40,112 bases of DNA, from assembly GCA_017616785.1 (NCBI GenBank), contig JAFZXK010000023.1, positions 1 to 40,112 on the forward strand. The letters run 5' to 3'. The number at the start of each line of letters is the position of its first letter. The first letter of the stretch is position 1. The notes under the pieces are model-generated. The model did not search any database. It saw nothing but the letters and a program-made list of their open reading frames with translations, and was not told where the DNA came from. A program made the position numbers and the translations under genes. Positions 23,824 to 33,427 of this stretch are shown one piece after another. Origin of the DNA: Alphaproteobacteria bacterium. Its GTDB lineage: Bacteria > Pseudomonadota > Alphaproteobacteria > Rs-D84.

Positions 23824-23904
23824 GTGGTTAGTAGTATTTAGAATTATTTCGTAATAGTATGATTATTCCAGGGCATACTAACCACTAATCACTAACACTA
23901 ACCA
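23823..23904. repeat. TTAGTG-type dispersed repeats, copies 2 and 3, forming an inverted pair
   Basis: AGTGGTTAGTA (23823-23833) and its exact complement TACTAACCACT (23876-23886) form an 11 bp stem with a 42-base loop. The right copy continues with more ACTAA units to 23904. It separates the convergent MYG1-like and pbpC genes and may also act as a terminator for both. Confidence 0.75.
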
Positions 23905-23911
23905 TTTTCCG

Positions 23912-26257
23912 CTATTTCACCACACTAAAACTCATCTCGCTTGTGGTGCCGGCTGGGTCGGTTATGCGCAATATGTGTTCGCCCATTGGAACATTGTATT
24001 GCAATGTTTCGCCGCTTTTGGTTGAGCCCAATGTTTTGTCGTCCAAAAACCAGAATAACTTTCCATCCGCGTCCGCGCCAAACGCCATAAATCCGATTGG
24101 TTCAAAATCGCGGTCGGATGTTATAACAATCTTTGTATCGGGAACGGGCGACACGATAACCGGCGCATTCCAATCGTCGTTTGTGTCCGCGTTTTCGCAT
24201 CCGGGCATAAATGCCGGCGGTGTTTTCCTTTTGATGCCGGCGCGCCGAAACATGTCGATGTATTCGGAATCCCAAAATTCGAAGACCTCGTTGTGTGTCG
24301 TTTTGGGGTCGGCGTTGCATGCGCGCAGGCCCGTTTTATTATCAATTGCAATCGACCGATGGACAGTGTTTCGCGCGAGGGGTGATTTGCCGGGAATAAA
24401 ATACGATGCAACTTTTTGTGGACAATATGGGCCCGCAATGCCACCACCGATTTCGCACATATCAACCGTAATAACATTAAGTTCCGGCGTCATAAAGTTA
24501 TTGTTTTCTATTGCCACGCCGATTGATTCATAATAATTCGCAACCGTATCGGCAAGTGCGAAATATATTGGTGCGGCGGCGCGTGCGCCGCTGAATGCAT
24601 TATTGGGTGTGCCGTCAAAGTTTCCAACCCAAACAATCAAGACGAAATCGCCAAAGATTCCCGCCGTCCATGCGTCGCGGTATGATGACGATGTGCCTGT
24701 TTTCCAGTAATGTTTGATAGGGCTTTGCTGATTTTTTGCAAATGGAATTTTTTTCGTTGGCGTCGTTTGGTGCGATAGCATATCAAGCGTTAGGAAAAAT
24801 GCCTCGGGCGATAAAATTTGTGTGATTGTTTCGTCGGGCGCGTCGGTTGTCGTGCGTATCGCGCGACGCGTGCCAAGGTTTGCCATTGTCGCGTATATGT
24901 TGGCAAGTTCGAACATTGAAACTTCGGCCCCGCCAAGGGCAACCGATATTCCATAGTGTTCCGCCGGGCGCAGGTTTGAAACCCCAGAATCAGATAAAAT
25001 TTTATGAAAGTTTTTGGTTCCGATTTCACGAACAAGATTTATTGCCGGGATGTTTCGTGAGTGGGTCAGGGCATCGTGCGCAAGAATTGGTCCGTAAAAA
25101 TCATTGTCTGAATTTTCCGGCGCATAAACACCAAAGTTCACGCGTGAATCGCGCAACAATGTCATGCCGTGTATCAATCCCATGTCGGTGGCGGCGGCGT
25201 AAATAAGTGGCTTTAGTGTTGAACCGGGGCTGCGTCGTGCGCGAACACCATCGTTTTCGCCATAGATTTCGCGGTCAAAGTAATTTGCCGAACCGATATA
25301 TGCAACTGTTTCCATTGTTTTGTAATTCAATAAAATTGCCGCCGCGTTTGTAACACCGCGTGATTTGCGCGATGCAATTTCGCGTGCGATTGTTTTTTCC
25401 ATTTTTGTTTGCAATGCCAAATCAATTGTTGTGTGAATTTCAGATTTTTTTATTCTTTGCGTGTTTAGGAAATCGGTAAAATGCGGCGCCAAAAAGGGCA
25501 GGTCGCGAATTCCGCGTGTTTCTATTGGCATGTCGGCAAAAGTCAAAAGATTTGTGTCGGCGGGATATCGTTCTATCCATCGTTCAATCAAATTCTTGCG
25601 CATGGATTCAATGTTTTTAATTCCGGTTGCGGTATTAAGACCGCGCTTTACCGGATTTTGCGGAATTGTTGCAAGTGTGATTGATTCTATCTTTGTTAAA
25701 TCGTGTGCAGGTTTGCCGAAATATATTGTTGACGCCGCGCCGATGCCTTCGATATTACCGCCGTATGGCGCAAGGTTCAAATATGCTTCGATAATTTCAT
25801 CTTTGGAATGAAACAGGTCGATATAAAGCGCCAAAGCAATTTGTTGCATTTTGCCCCAAAATGTTTTGCTGTTTATATCGTATTTCATACGTGCGACCTG
25901 CATAGTGATTGTTGATGCGCCGACCGGGTGCACGGTGCCGGACGCATATTGCCGTGTTGCGCGCAAAAGCGATATTGGATTTATGCCAATGTGATTATAA
26001 AAATGTTTGTCTTCGTATAGAATTACCGCATCGACTATATATGGGTTTATTTCCGAAAGTGGGGTATAGATACGATATTTATCGTCAGCCCCTAATGTTA
26101 AACGCAGTAATTTTTCATCGCGGTCGTAATATGCGCATGAAAAAGAAATGTCGTTTAATATCGGCGGGGTAAAAAAGAACCTAATAATCGCCCATATGAC
26201 AACAATTATGCCAATAACAATACAGAAACGCGTCAAGATTCTTTTAATTCGTTTCAT
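23912..26257 (-). CDS. pbpC: Penicillin-binding protein 1C (bifunctional peptidoglycan synthase)
   Basis: A 781-residue class A PBP of the PbpC type. One membrane segment lies at about 10-29. The glycosyltransferase domain has E-D-K-H-F (82-86) and G-A-S-T-I-T-M-Q (113-120). The transpeptidase has S346-T-L-K349, S400-R-N402 and K519-T-G. The C-terminal 90 residues form the PBP1C-specific beta domain. It would polymerise and crosslink glycan strands at the periplasmic face. I start at ATG 26257, overlapping the macroglobulin gene by 14 bases; the ATG at 26287 lies within that gene. Coupling of pbpC to a macroglobulin gene is widespread in Gram-negative bacteria. Confidence 0.94.
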   Translation of the reverse strand: MKRIKRILTRFCIVIGIIVVIWAIIRFFFTPPILNDISFSCAYYDRDEKLLRLTLGADDKYRIYTPLSEINPYIVDAVILYEDKHFYNHIGINPISLLRATRQYASGTVHPVGASTITMQVARMKYDINSKTFWGKMQQIALALYIDLFHSKDEIIEAYLNLAPYGGNIEGIGAASTIYFGKPAHDLTKIESITLATIPQNPVKRGLNTATGIKNIESMRKNLIERWIERYPADTNLLTFADMPIETRGIRDLPFLAPHFTDFLNTQRIKKSEIHTTIDLALQTKMEKTIAREIASRKSRGVTNAAAILLNYKTMETVAYIGSANYFDREIYGENDGVRARRSPGSTLKPLIYAAATDMGLIHGMTLLRDSRVNFGVYAPENSDNDFYGPILAHDALTHSRNIPAINLVREIGTKNFHKILSDSGVSNLRPAEHYGISVALGGAEVSMFELANIYATMANLGTRRAIRTTTDAPDETITQILSPEAFFLTLDMLSHQTTPTKKIPFAKNQQSPIKHYWKTGTSSSYRDAWTAGIFGDFVLIVWVGNFDGTPNNAFSGARAAAPIYFALADTVANYYESIGVAIENNNFMTPELNVITVDMCEIGGGIAGPYCPQKVASYFIPGKSPLARNTVHRSIAIDNKTGLRACNADPKTTHNEVFEFWDSEYIDMFRRAGIKRKTPPAFMPGCENADTNDDWNAPVIVSPVPDTKIVITSDRDFEPIGFMAFGADADGKLFWFLDDKTLGSTKSGETLQYNVPMGEHILRITDPAGTTSEMSFSVVK

Positions 26258-29200
26258 TTGATACGGTAAATTTGCCACCTTCGCCAACAGCGCGGATTTC
26301 CGAATTATACATTGCCGTGGCGGTTATTCGGGGAACCGTAAATTCGCCCGCAACCGATAACTCTGCGCGATATGAAAATACCAACGGTGTGCGGCCAATG
26401 TTAGCATAGATTAGGACGCGGTCTTCGCGAATCTCGCTAAAATCCATATCGCCGGAAAGTGAATCAGATATCGGTGTAAACCCACCCGGTAACAAATCAG
26501 ATATAACCGCGTTTTCAACATAATCCGTATTGCCACGCGTGCGAACGGTTATTTTTACATCGACTATATCGCCGATTTTTCCGGAACTTATTTCATTGCC
26601 GTCTGCGTCATAATATGTGCGTGTAACATCAAGGCCGTTCGAAACCGATGAAACGGATTTCGGGAAACCTTGCTGTAATACGGTGTAAAACAATGGCGCG
26701 GCGCAATCTTTGCATCCGATGTTCAATTTTGTTATGTCTTTTGGTATGTTCGCGTATATTGTTCCAGATTCATATTGCGGTTTAATTGATTTGCCGTCGG
26801 CAAGTATCGATATGTTATCAACATCATCAAGGTTCATGTTGTCCGATGCGCCCGATACGGCCATAACAATCGCCGCCGCAACAAAAGAATCATAATTTCC
26901 GGCGTTTATGTATTCTTGGATACTGGGTTCCAAATTGTTGGCCCGGGTATCAAAATAGCGACGCATAATGAATGTATAAATCGCATCGTTTGCAACGATA
27001 TTGTCAAATATGTTATCGATATGCTTTGGCGTCTTTTTATTTGTTTGATATTTGGAAATCAAATTAAACGCCTTGTCTGTTTGTTTAAGCATTTTGTAAG
27101 ACGCCGCGATATATGCGCCAATTGGCCCGGTTTCCCAACCTTTGACGGTTTCGTTCGTATATTCTTCCAAAGAATCAATATAACTTGTTGTGACATAATC
27201 GTTTAATGAAAGGACATATATCGTAAATGCCTTGGCAAAGGCGTCGGATGCGGATGTTGCGTTTTGTGCCGCGTATTCGCGCAAGAAATCGATTCCGCGT
27301 GCAAACATAGATTGTGGAACGGTGAATCCGGCTTGGCGCGCGGTGGTTAAAAAGTTCATGACATATGCGGTTACATATGGGGTTGTGTCGCTTGTTAAAC
27401 TTTCGACATATTCCGAACCGTTTGCCCAAAGTGTGAATGAACCGTCGTTATTTTGGCGATTGCCAAGGGTTTGAATCGTCTTTGCAATTTTTTCGGCGGA
27501 ATCTTTGTATTCGGTGCCAAGTAACTTATTTTCAGGCATTAAAACGTATGGCAATGTTTTGGATACCATTTGTTCGGTGCATGTATAATCGTAATTTTTA
27601 AGATACATAAATAACGGACGGACCAAAACCGACGGTGATTTTGAAATGTATATCGTGCGTGCGAATCCTTCGTTATACATATCGTTTTCAAAATGACGCA
27701 GTGTTGTGTTCGTATCCTTCAAAAGACCAGTTTTTATTTCCGTCGTAAATGTTGTCGCGGGCCGGACAGATAAACCGGTTGATGTGCGACGTGATGCGAT
27801 GGCCTTGTTTTCGGTATTGAAAAGTGTCGTTGATACATTTATATCCGTAACCCCGGGAACCGAATTTGCCGTTACATCAAAAGCCCAAAGTTTTTCGGTG
27901 TTTTCGGGGACGACCATTGTATTTGTGCCGTTCGTGATGGTAAGTATTTCGTTTGACGATGTTGCGTCGGTCCGCGCAGTCGCATTTTCACCGGATTCTG
28001 GTGTTAAATTTGAAACTATTGTGTTCACTGTGAATTTATCATCCGGTGCAACAAACAATGGCGCAGATACAGATATGATAACCGGTGATTGAACGGTTGT
28101 GGATGTGTGTGCCGAACCAAGCGCACCATCCGACGCCGCAATGGCATATATGCTGATTGAACCGTTAAAGTATTCCGGAATTTCGAAACTTATGTTTTGT
28201 TTTTCCTTTGCCTTGGTTTTTAATATGCCGGAATAAAACGCAATGGATGGAAGGTTTTTGCGTGCAAACGGGTTCACAAGTGCCGCGGATTCGCGTTCAA
28301 AATCCGCCGATGAATAATCACTGCCCCCGGTTTTGGCGACTTCGCGTAATATATTATATTCGGGCAGCAACAGCGATAATATCTGGGTCGTTTGGACTTG
28401 CAATGCCGCCTTTTGGAAAAAGTGTTTTATCGGGTTCGGCAACTCATAGCCGGCAACCTGTAAAATTCCGGTGTTGACCGCGAAAATCATTAAATCCGCG
28501 TCTTTGTCCGTCGAATATTCGATGTTCAATTTGCTGTCGTGTATAATCGACGGCGCGTCAATGTGAACATCAATTTTGTGCTTGTCAATGTTTGTCGAAA
28601 ATGGCGCAACGGCGTATGTGTATGGACTGGTAAATACATCGCGGCTGTTGATATTGCGGACAAAGGAAACATTTACGTATCCGGTTCCTTCGAAATTGTC
28701 GGGCAGAGCGATTTTCTGGGTCGATGCGGTTGTGGTTGCGTTAAACCACGCGTGCGCATAAACCTTGTCGCGTTCAATTGTGATAAGGCCCGTTCCGGTG
28801 TATGGCGCGATGATATTTACAGTTATTGTTTCACCGGGTTTATATTCGGACCTGTCAAGTTTTATTTGTAATTCCGCATTTGTGTCGCCACCAAGTTCGG
28901 CGTCCGCGTCTGATGCCACAAAATATTCAATGTTTGCCAATATGTCATCATCCGCATCTGTAATTTGCACATAATATGTCCCACCATTTTTTGTATCCAG
29001 GTCGATTTCAGTACCGTTTTCGGGTATCGACAATTGGCTTTGTGAAACGACGGTGTCGCGCGAAATAGTTTTGTATTTATAGTTGTTTGAATAATCTTTG
29101 ATAAGGGTTGTTAAATTTTCCCGTTTAACTAATTTGATATTAAGATTTTCCGCATTGGTTGCCTTGGCATCATTGTCCAATGCGATAAGTTTAATTTTAT

Positions 29201-31976
29201 GCCCTGAATCACGCGCAACATATGACAGGTCGGAATCCGCATGAAACCCAACAAGGTATTTCAAATTGGAAACACGTGATGCGATTTGTGTTTGGACGCT
29301 TTTGCCATCGCCCGCTTCAAATCCGCGGATTTCAAGGTTTAACATATATGTGCCGGCCGGAATTTCACGATTAAAATCTACATTTATATGCGCAACGCCG
29401 TTTTCATCTGTACGCGCATCGGGTAAATCAACATTAAATGTCTGACCGTTGCGCGCAAAGCCACGTGATATAACGCCATCGGATGTAAAGTTGCCGGTGA
29501 ATTTATAACCCGAATAATCGTCGAAAGAAAAATCATAAGGCCGCAATGTTGCGTGCGCAGAAATGCGACGGTCGGTTGCCGGTGTTCCGTAAAGGTTGTT
29601 CAAAAATACATTTGCCTGAACATTTTCCGGTGAAATCCATCCGGTTGTTTTTGCATTATCGATTGTTGCGGTTATTTTCATTGTGTCGGGGACGAATTCT
29701 TGGACCATAAATGTTCCGGTGCCGATTGAATCTTGGATTCGGCCACGGTTGTTTAGTGAATATACACTAACATCATATCGGCCGATTGTTGCGTCCGTTG
29801 GTAATTGATATGTGATGTCAAACATTCCATCCGCGCCAAGTGAAATCTTTTTTTCGATGGCCGTACGTCCGCGCGGATCGGTGATTTCGATTTTTACAGG
29901 AATTTCCGCAACCGATGAAAAGTTCTGATTTTCGACAATCGCGCCAATTGTTACGGTTTCATCGGGGCGATATATGCCACGGTCCGAAAATACGAACGAA
30001 CGCAGTGGTGTTGTATTTGATGTATATGTTCCACCAATATCAAATTTTGAAAATTCAGCGGTCTGTTCGCCTTCGGCATTGTATGGAATAAAGGACACAT
30101 CGTCGCCATGTCTTGCAACAATTGCAACGGGTTCTTTGGCGTTTCTATATTCGTCGTTGGAAAAGTGCGGAATATCGACAACACCATCCGAATTTGTTAC
30201 GCCCGACCAAATCGGTTGGCCGTTACGCCCAAGGACCGTAATGGCGATATCGTTGGCCGGTTTCCCACTTGATAAATACGAAACGAACACGACTGAAGAT
30301 TTATCAAGGTTAACTTTACGAATTATCCCCAGGTCCGTTAGCAATATAAGTCGCGCATCGCCATATTCGGCATCGGTTTCGGTTGCGCCGACCTTTATAA
30401 CAAATATACCTGTTTGGTCGTTATATGTTCGGTCAAGATATTCGCCAAGGTTTATCGAAGTATAATTTACTTGGTCGCGTGCGGTGTTTGTAAAAGGTAT
30501 TTTTTTCTGAAAAACAACGGACATATCATACGCGTCAAAAACCCAAGGCGCGCGGAACTCTAAATTGGAAAAAAGGTTATATGTCTGTGTAATAAGGTGA
30601 TTTATTTCGCGTGATTCTATTTTGTATATATCAACATGTGCCGTATCAACGCCGCCACGCGCAACCAATCCCAATTTTTGATCGCCGGCAAGGGATAGTA
30701 ATGCGCCACGGCCAACAATTTTCACACTGCGTTCCGGGAATGCCACCGGCATCACGGTTGTAAGGCCGTTTTTCATTGTGAAACCATTTTCTGAAAGCAT
30801 ATCCGGCGCGATATCAACATAAATATACCTTGCGACATTATCGGAAACATCGTATGAAAAAGCGTATTGATATGTTCCCGCCGGATTTACAAAGTCCACA
30901 TGCTTTAATGTCAACTTTTCAGATTTTTTCAAAATTTCGGGTGTCACTTCATCCCGGCCCCAGCGATGAGAATCTTCGTCAGGTTCAGATATAATATTTT
31001 TCGGCAACAAATATGCATTGATATATTTCGCCCAATTTGTATTGTCCTTTGCCGCCGCGGTCATGTTAAGTAACAATAACTGTTGTGGATTTCCGAATTT
31101 ATCATCAGCGGTTATTGTTGTTAAATCGGCAATCTTAAAGAAATCATCGGCCGAATTTATAATTGTTTTTGCGGTTATCTTTGCGGTGCGTGATTTTTCG
31201 TCCGCATCCGATATGCGATTCAGTTTCATACGCAATGTTTGGGGGTCGCCCGTAACCGGAATAGGTGCGGTTTGAATCATTACTGTGCGCATATAACGGT
31301 CAAACTTTACGGTAAAATCAATGTGTCGGCCATCAAGTTTCATCGAAAGCTTGTCCGCAAAGTCGCGCGTTTGAATTGGATAATTAAATGATATTACCGC
31401 AACGCCGGTTACCGAATTTTTTTCACCCGGTGTCGCATATGTATTAAATATGTCGGTCGTGGCGACAATTGGTTCGGTCTTGAAAGATGCGCTTGTTCGA
31501 TTCGGGCGAACATCACGCGCAAACAGTTTGTTATTTATTTTGATGTTGAATTTTGTTCCCGCCGGCCAATCTTGGTCGGGTATAAATACCAATTCGGATG
31601 AATTAGGCATTTTCCAAGTACCACGAACCGCCGGGGTAATCTTTACATTTTCGGCAACCTTGGTATCATTGGCGTCATATTTGAACGCGGGACCATTTGG
31701 CCCAGACGCGACATCATAAGATATCCGAAGTGTTCCGGGTTTTGATAATTCGCGATTGTTGTTTATTTCGGGAAAATTATTAGAAAGTATGGTTGACATA
31801 TCGTCCGTAAAATGTGCGGGCGTGGGCGCGGCAACATAAATATCCATTTTGGTCAAATGCGTGCCGTGGTGGGCCCGCCAATAAAGTCCCGATGCCGCGA
31901 CAATTCCGACGGAAAGTGCAACAACAAACGCGGCGCGAATTCGCCCCCACACAGATTTTTTATTCTTTCTTGTCAT
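26244..31976 (-). CDS. Bacterial alpha-2-macroglobulin (YfhM/ECAM type)
   Basis: A 1910-residue protein, slightly longer than the E. coli homologue. An N-terminal membrane segment (about 13-31) lacks a lipobox cysteine, so it is probably anchored as a transmembrane protein. Successive macroglobulin beta domains follow. The thioester motif C1466-T-E-Q is intact (27570-27581), followed by the helical thioester domain and a C-terminal beta domain. Such proteins trap attacking proteases in the periplasm by covalent capture and are thought to protect the cell while PbpC repairs the wall. It is transcribed together with pbpC. Confidence 0.93.
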   Translation of the reverse strand: MTRKNKKSVWGRIRAAFVVALSVGIVAASGLYWRAHHGTHLTKMDIYVAAPTPAHFTDDMSTILSNNFPEINNNRELSKPGTLRISYDVASGPNGPAFKYDANDTKVAENVKITPAVRGTWKMPNSSELVFIPDQDWPAGTKFNIKINNKLFARDVRPNRTSASFKTEPIVATTDIFNTYATPGEKNSVTGVAVISFNYPIQTRDFADKLSMKLDGRHIDFTVKFDRYMRTVMIQTAPIPVTGDPQTLRMKLNRISDADEKSRTAKITAKTIINSADDFFKIADLTTITADDKFGNPQQLLLLNMTAAAKDNTNWAKYINAYLLPKNIISEPDEDSHRWGRDEVTPEILKKSEKLTLKHVDFVNPAGTYQYAFSYDVSDNVARYIYVDIAPDMLSENGFTMKNGLTTVMPVAFPERSVKIVGRGALLSLAGDQKLGLVARGGVDTAHVDIYKIESREINHLITQTYNLFSNLEFRAPWVFDAYDMSVVFQKKIPFTNTARDQVNYTSINLGEYLDRTYNDQTGIFVIKVGATETDAEYGDARLILLTDLGIIRKVNLDKSSVVFVSYLSSGKPANDIAITVLGRNGQPIWSGVTNSDGVVDIPHFSNDEYRNAKEPVAIVARHGDDVSFIPYNAEGEQTAEFSKFDIGGTYTSNTTPLRSFVFSDRGIYRPDETVTIGAIVENQNFSSVAEIPVKIEITDPRGRTAIEKKISLGADGMFDITYQLPTDATIGRYDVSVYSLNNRGRIQDSIGTGTFMVQEFVPDTMKITATIDNAKTTGWISPENVQANVFLNNLYGTPATDRRISAHATLRPYDFSFDDYSGYKFTGNFTSDGVISRGFARNGQTFNVDLPDARTDENGVAHINVDFNREIPAGTYMLNLEIRGFEAGDGKSVQTQIASRVSNLKYLVGFHADSDLSYVARDSGHKIKLIALDNDAKATNAENLNIKLVKRENLTTLIKDYSNNYKYKTISRDTVVSQSQLSIPENGTEIDLDTKNGGTYYVQITDADDDILANIEYFVASDADAELGGDTNAELQIKLDRSEYKPGETITVNIIAPYTGTGLITIERDKVYAHAWFNATTTASTQKIALPDNFEGTGYVNVSFVRNINSRDVFTSPYTYAVAPFSTNIDKHKIDVHIDAPSIIHDSKLNIEYSTDKDADLMIFAVNTGILQVAGYELPNPIKHFFQKAALQVQTTQILSLLLPEYNILREVAKTGGSDYSSADFERESAALVNPFARKNLPSIAFYSGILKTKAKEKQNISFEIPEYFNGSISIYAIAASDGALGSAHTSTTVQSPVIISVSAPLFVAPDDKFTVNTIVSNLTPESGENATARTDATSSNEILTITNGTNTMVVPENTEKLWAFDVTANSVPGVTDINVSTTLFNTENKAIASRRTSTGLSVRPATTFTTEIKTGLLKDTNTTLRHFENDMYNEGFARTIYISKSPSVLVRPLFMYLKNYDYTCTEQMVSKTLPYVLMPENKLLGTEYKDSAEKIAKTIQTLGNRQNNDGSFTLWANGSEYVESLTSDTTPYVTAYVMNFLTTARQAGFTVPQSMFARGIDFLREYAAQNATSASDAFAKAFTIYVLSLNDYVTTSYIDSLEEYTNETVKGWETGPIGAYIAASYKMLKQTDKAFNLISKYQTNKKTPKHIDNIFDNIVANDAIYTFIMRRYFDTRANNLEPSIQEYINAGNYDSFVAAAIVMAVSGASDNMNLDDVDNISILADGKSIKPQYESGTIYANIPKDITKLNIGCKDCAAPLFYTVLQQGFPKSVSSVSNGLDVTRTYYDADGNEISSGKIGDIVDVKITVRTRGNTDYVENAVISDLLPGGFTPISDSLSGDMDFSEIREDRVLIYANIGRTPLVFSYRAELSVAGEFTVPRITATAMYNSEIRAVGEGGKFTVSNETN

Positions 31977-32010
31977 CGATATTTTTCCCCAATCCTATGT
32001 TCATATTCGT

Positions 32011-32038
32011 ATCATAAAACATAAATATCAAAACACAA
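32011..32038 (-). promoter_or_regulatory. Promoter for the macroglobulin-pbpC operon
   Basis: On the minus strand: TTGTGT (32038-32033), 16 bases, TATGAT (32016-32011). The start codon lies at 31976 with GGGG upstream. Confidence 0.45.
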
Positions 32039-32060
32039 GTTTTTTATGCAGAAAAAATAC

Positions 32061-32206
32061 TTGCTTTTTTTGTTTTTTTGTCATATTATGTCGGCACGTG
32101 CCCGGGTGGGTGCGAAGAACACAGCCATGAATGGGGTTTTCTGTCCGGGTTTCCGGTTTGTATGTTCCGTCATGGCGAGGGTATAACAGAAACAAAAGGA
32201 TAAATC
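32061..32206 (+). promoter_or_regulatory. rpsB promoter and untranslated leader
   Basis: TTGCTT (32061-32066), 17 bases, TATTAT (32084-32089). The leader of about 110 bases contains GGCAC/GTGCC (32093-32102) and CCGG-GTTT-CCGG hairpins and ends with AAAGGA before the ATG. Ribosomal protein S2 regulates its own operon through the leader in several bacteria; whether this leader does so is inference. Confidence 0.55.
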
Positions 32207-33067
32207 ATGGCTTTGCCAACTTTTTCTATGCAACAATTGATGGAGGCCGGCGTTCACTTTGGACACCACACCCGTCGTTGGAATCCACTTATGACACCGT
32301 ATGTTTATGGCGTCAAAGATAAAATTCATATTATCAATTTGAATAAAACTGCACCGCTGTTGCACCGCGCATTGGTCGCATTGGAGGCGATTGCCGCCGC
32401 CGGTGGCAAGGTTTTGTTCGTCGCAACCAAGCACCAGGCCAAAGATATTGTCAAAGATGCGGCGGAACGCACAGGGCAATTTTATGTAAACAATCGTTGG
32501 TTGGGTGGTATGTTGACCAATTGGACAACCGTTTCGCAATCTATTCGCCGTCTGAAAAAGATGGAGGCGGACATTGAAAACGCCGAAAAATTGGGCCTTA
32601 CCAAGAAGGAAGTCGGCATGATGACCAAAGAGGTTGCAAAACTGCGCGATGTTTTTGGCGGAATTTTGGATATGCATGGTATCCCCCAGGTTATGATTGT
32701 TATCGATGTGCCACGCGAAATGAATGCGGTGCGCGAAGCGAAAAATTTGGATATTCCGACGATTGCAATCTGTGATACGAACGCGAATCCGGAAATGGTC
32801 GACTATCCAGTGCCGGGAAATGATGATGCGTCGCGCGCGATTCAACTTTATTGCGATTTGTGTGTGGATGCGATTTTGTCCGGTATTGAAAAACGCCTTG
32901 GTGGTGCGGCCGGCAAAAAGGTAGAGGCGTCTATGACCGATGATGCAAGTGATGCGTTGGAAGATGAAATGAAAGACAAAGAAATGAAACAGAAATCCAA
33001 GACATCCGAAGCACGCGAAGTTCGCCGCAGCAAATTGGCGGACAAAGCCGAAAAGGCCGATAAATAA
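32207..33067 (+). CDS. rpsB: 30S ribosomal protein S2
   Basis: A 286-residue S2. The N-terminus M-x-x-L-x-E-A-G-V-H-F-G-H-x-x-R-R-W-N-P (signature near 10-28), N-N-R-W-L-G-G-M-L-T-N (about 95-105) and the A-I-C-D-T-N region are all typical. The last 50 residues form an acidic-then-basic helical extension, longer than in E. coli, a feature seen in alphaproteobacterial S2 proteins. It binds the 30S subunit late in assembly and is needed for S1 docking. AAAGGA precedes the ATG. It leads a unit with an unknown small gene and tsf. Confidence 0.97.
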   Translation: MALPTFSMQQLMEAGVHFGHHTRRWNPLMTPYVYGVKDKIHIINLNKTAPLLHRALVALEAIAAAGGKVLFVATKHQAKDIVKDAAERTGQFYVNNRWLGGMLTNWTTVSQSIRRLKKMEADIENAEKLGLTKKEVGMMTKEVAKLRDVFGGILDMHGIPQVMIVIDVPREMNAVREAKNLDIPTIAICDTNANPEMVDYPVPGNDDASRAIQLYCDLCVDAILSGIEKRLGGAAGKKVEASMTDDASDALEDEMKDKEMKQKSKTSEAREVRRSKLADKAEKADK

Positions 33068-33087
33068 ATTAAAATAAAGGTTTTTCT

Positions 33088-33411
33088 ATGAATGTAAAAT
33101 TGAATCTTAAGGGGGCGGGGTTCCCTTACTTGGCATCTAGGAACAAAGCCAAAAGTATCAATAAAGTCATCGATACAGAAGGGCGGGAAAGCAACGTAGA
33201 ATTTGCGGATTGGCTCGTGGTTAACGGCATGGGGCCTGTGGTTCTGTTTTATTGCTTTGATAAAGTTCCTACTGTTTTTGCTGTTTGTGTAGAAGATAGA
33301 GTGCTAGGAAAATCTGAACCGATTATTGGGGATAATGTTTTTAACGCGCATGCAACAGCGGTAAGGAATCTGAGGTGGCTTGTAGAAAATCAAAAAAGAA
33401 TTACAAAATAA
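33088..33411 (+). CDS. Small uncharacterised protein between rpsB and tsf
   Basis: A 107-residue protein of unknown family. It has a strand-rich middle (V-V-L-F-Y-C-F-D and T-V-F-A-V-C-V-E-D) and a C-terminal helix, with basic N- and C-termini and no signal peptide. AAAGG stands before the ATG, 20 bases after rpsB, and the tsf ribosome-binding site begins 6 bases after its stop, so it is translated as part of the rpsB-tsf unit. rpsB and tsf are normally adjacent in bacteria, which makes this an insertion. Its codon use (for example CTA, AGG, AGA and TCT) looks different from rpsB and tsf, hinting at a different origin. Confidence 0.65.
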   Translation: MNVKLNLKGAGFPYLASRNKAKSINKVIDTEGRESNVEFADWLVVNGMGPVVLFYCFDKVPTVFAVCVEDRVLGKSEPIIGDNVFNAHATAVRNLRWLVENQKRITK

Positions 33412-33427
33412 ACAATAGGAGGTAAAA

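Noticed and set aside
32093..32206. A named riboswitch or defined S2 leader class in the rpsB leader
   Set aside because: Hairpins are short and I could not match a known consensus by eye.
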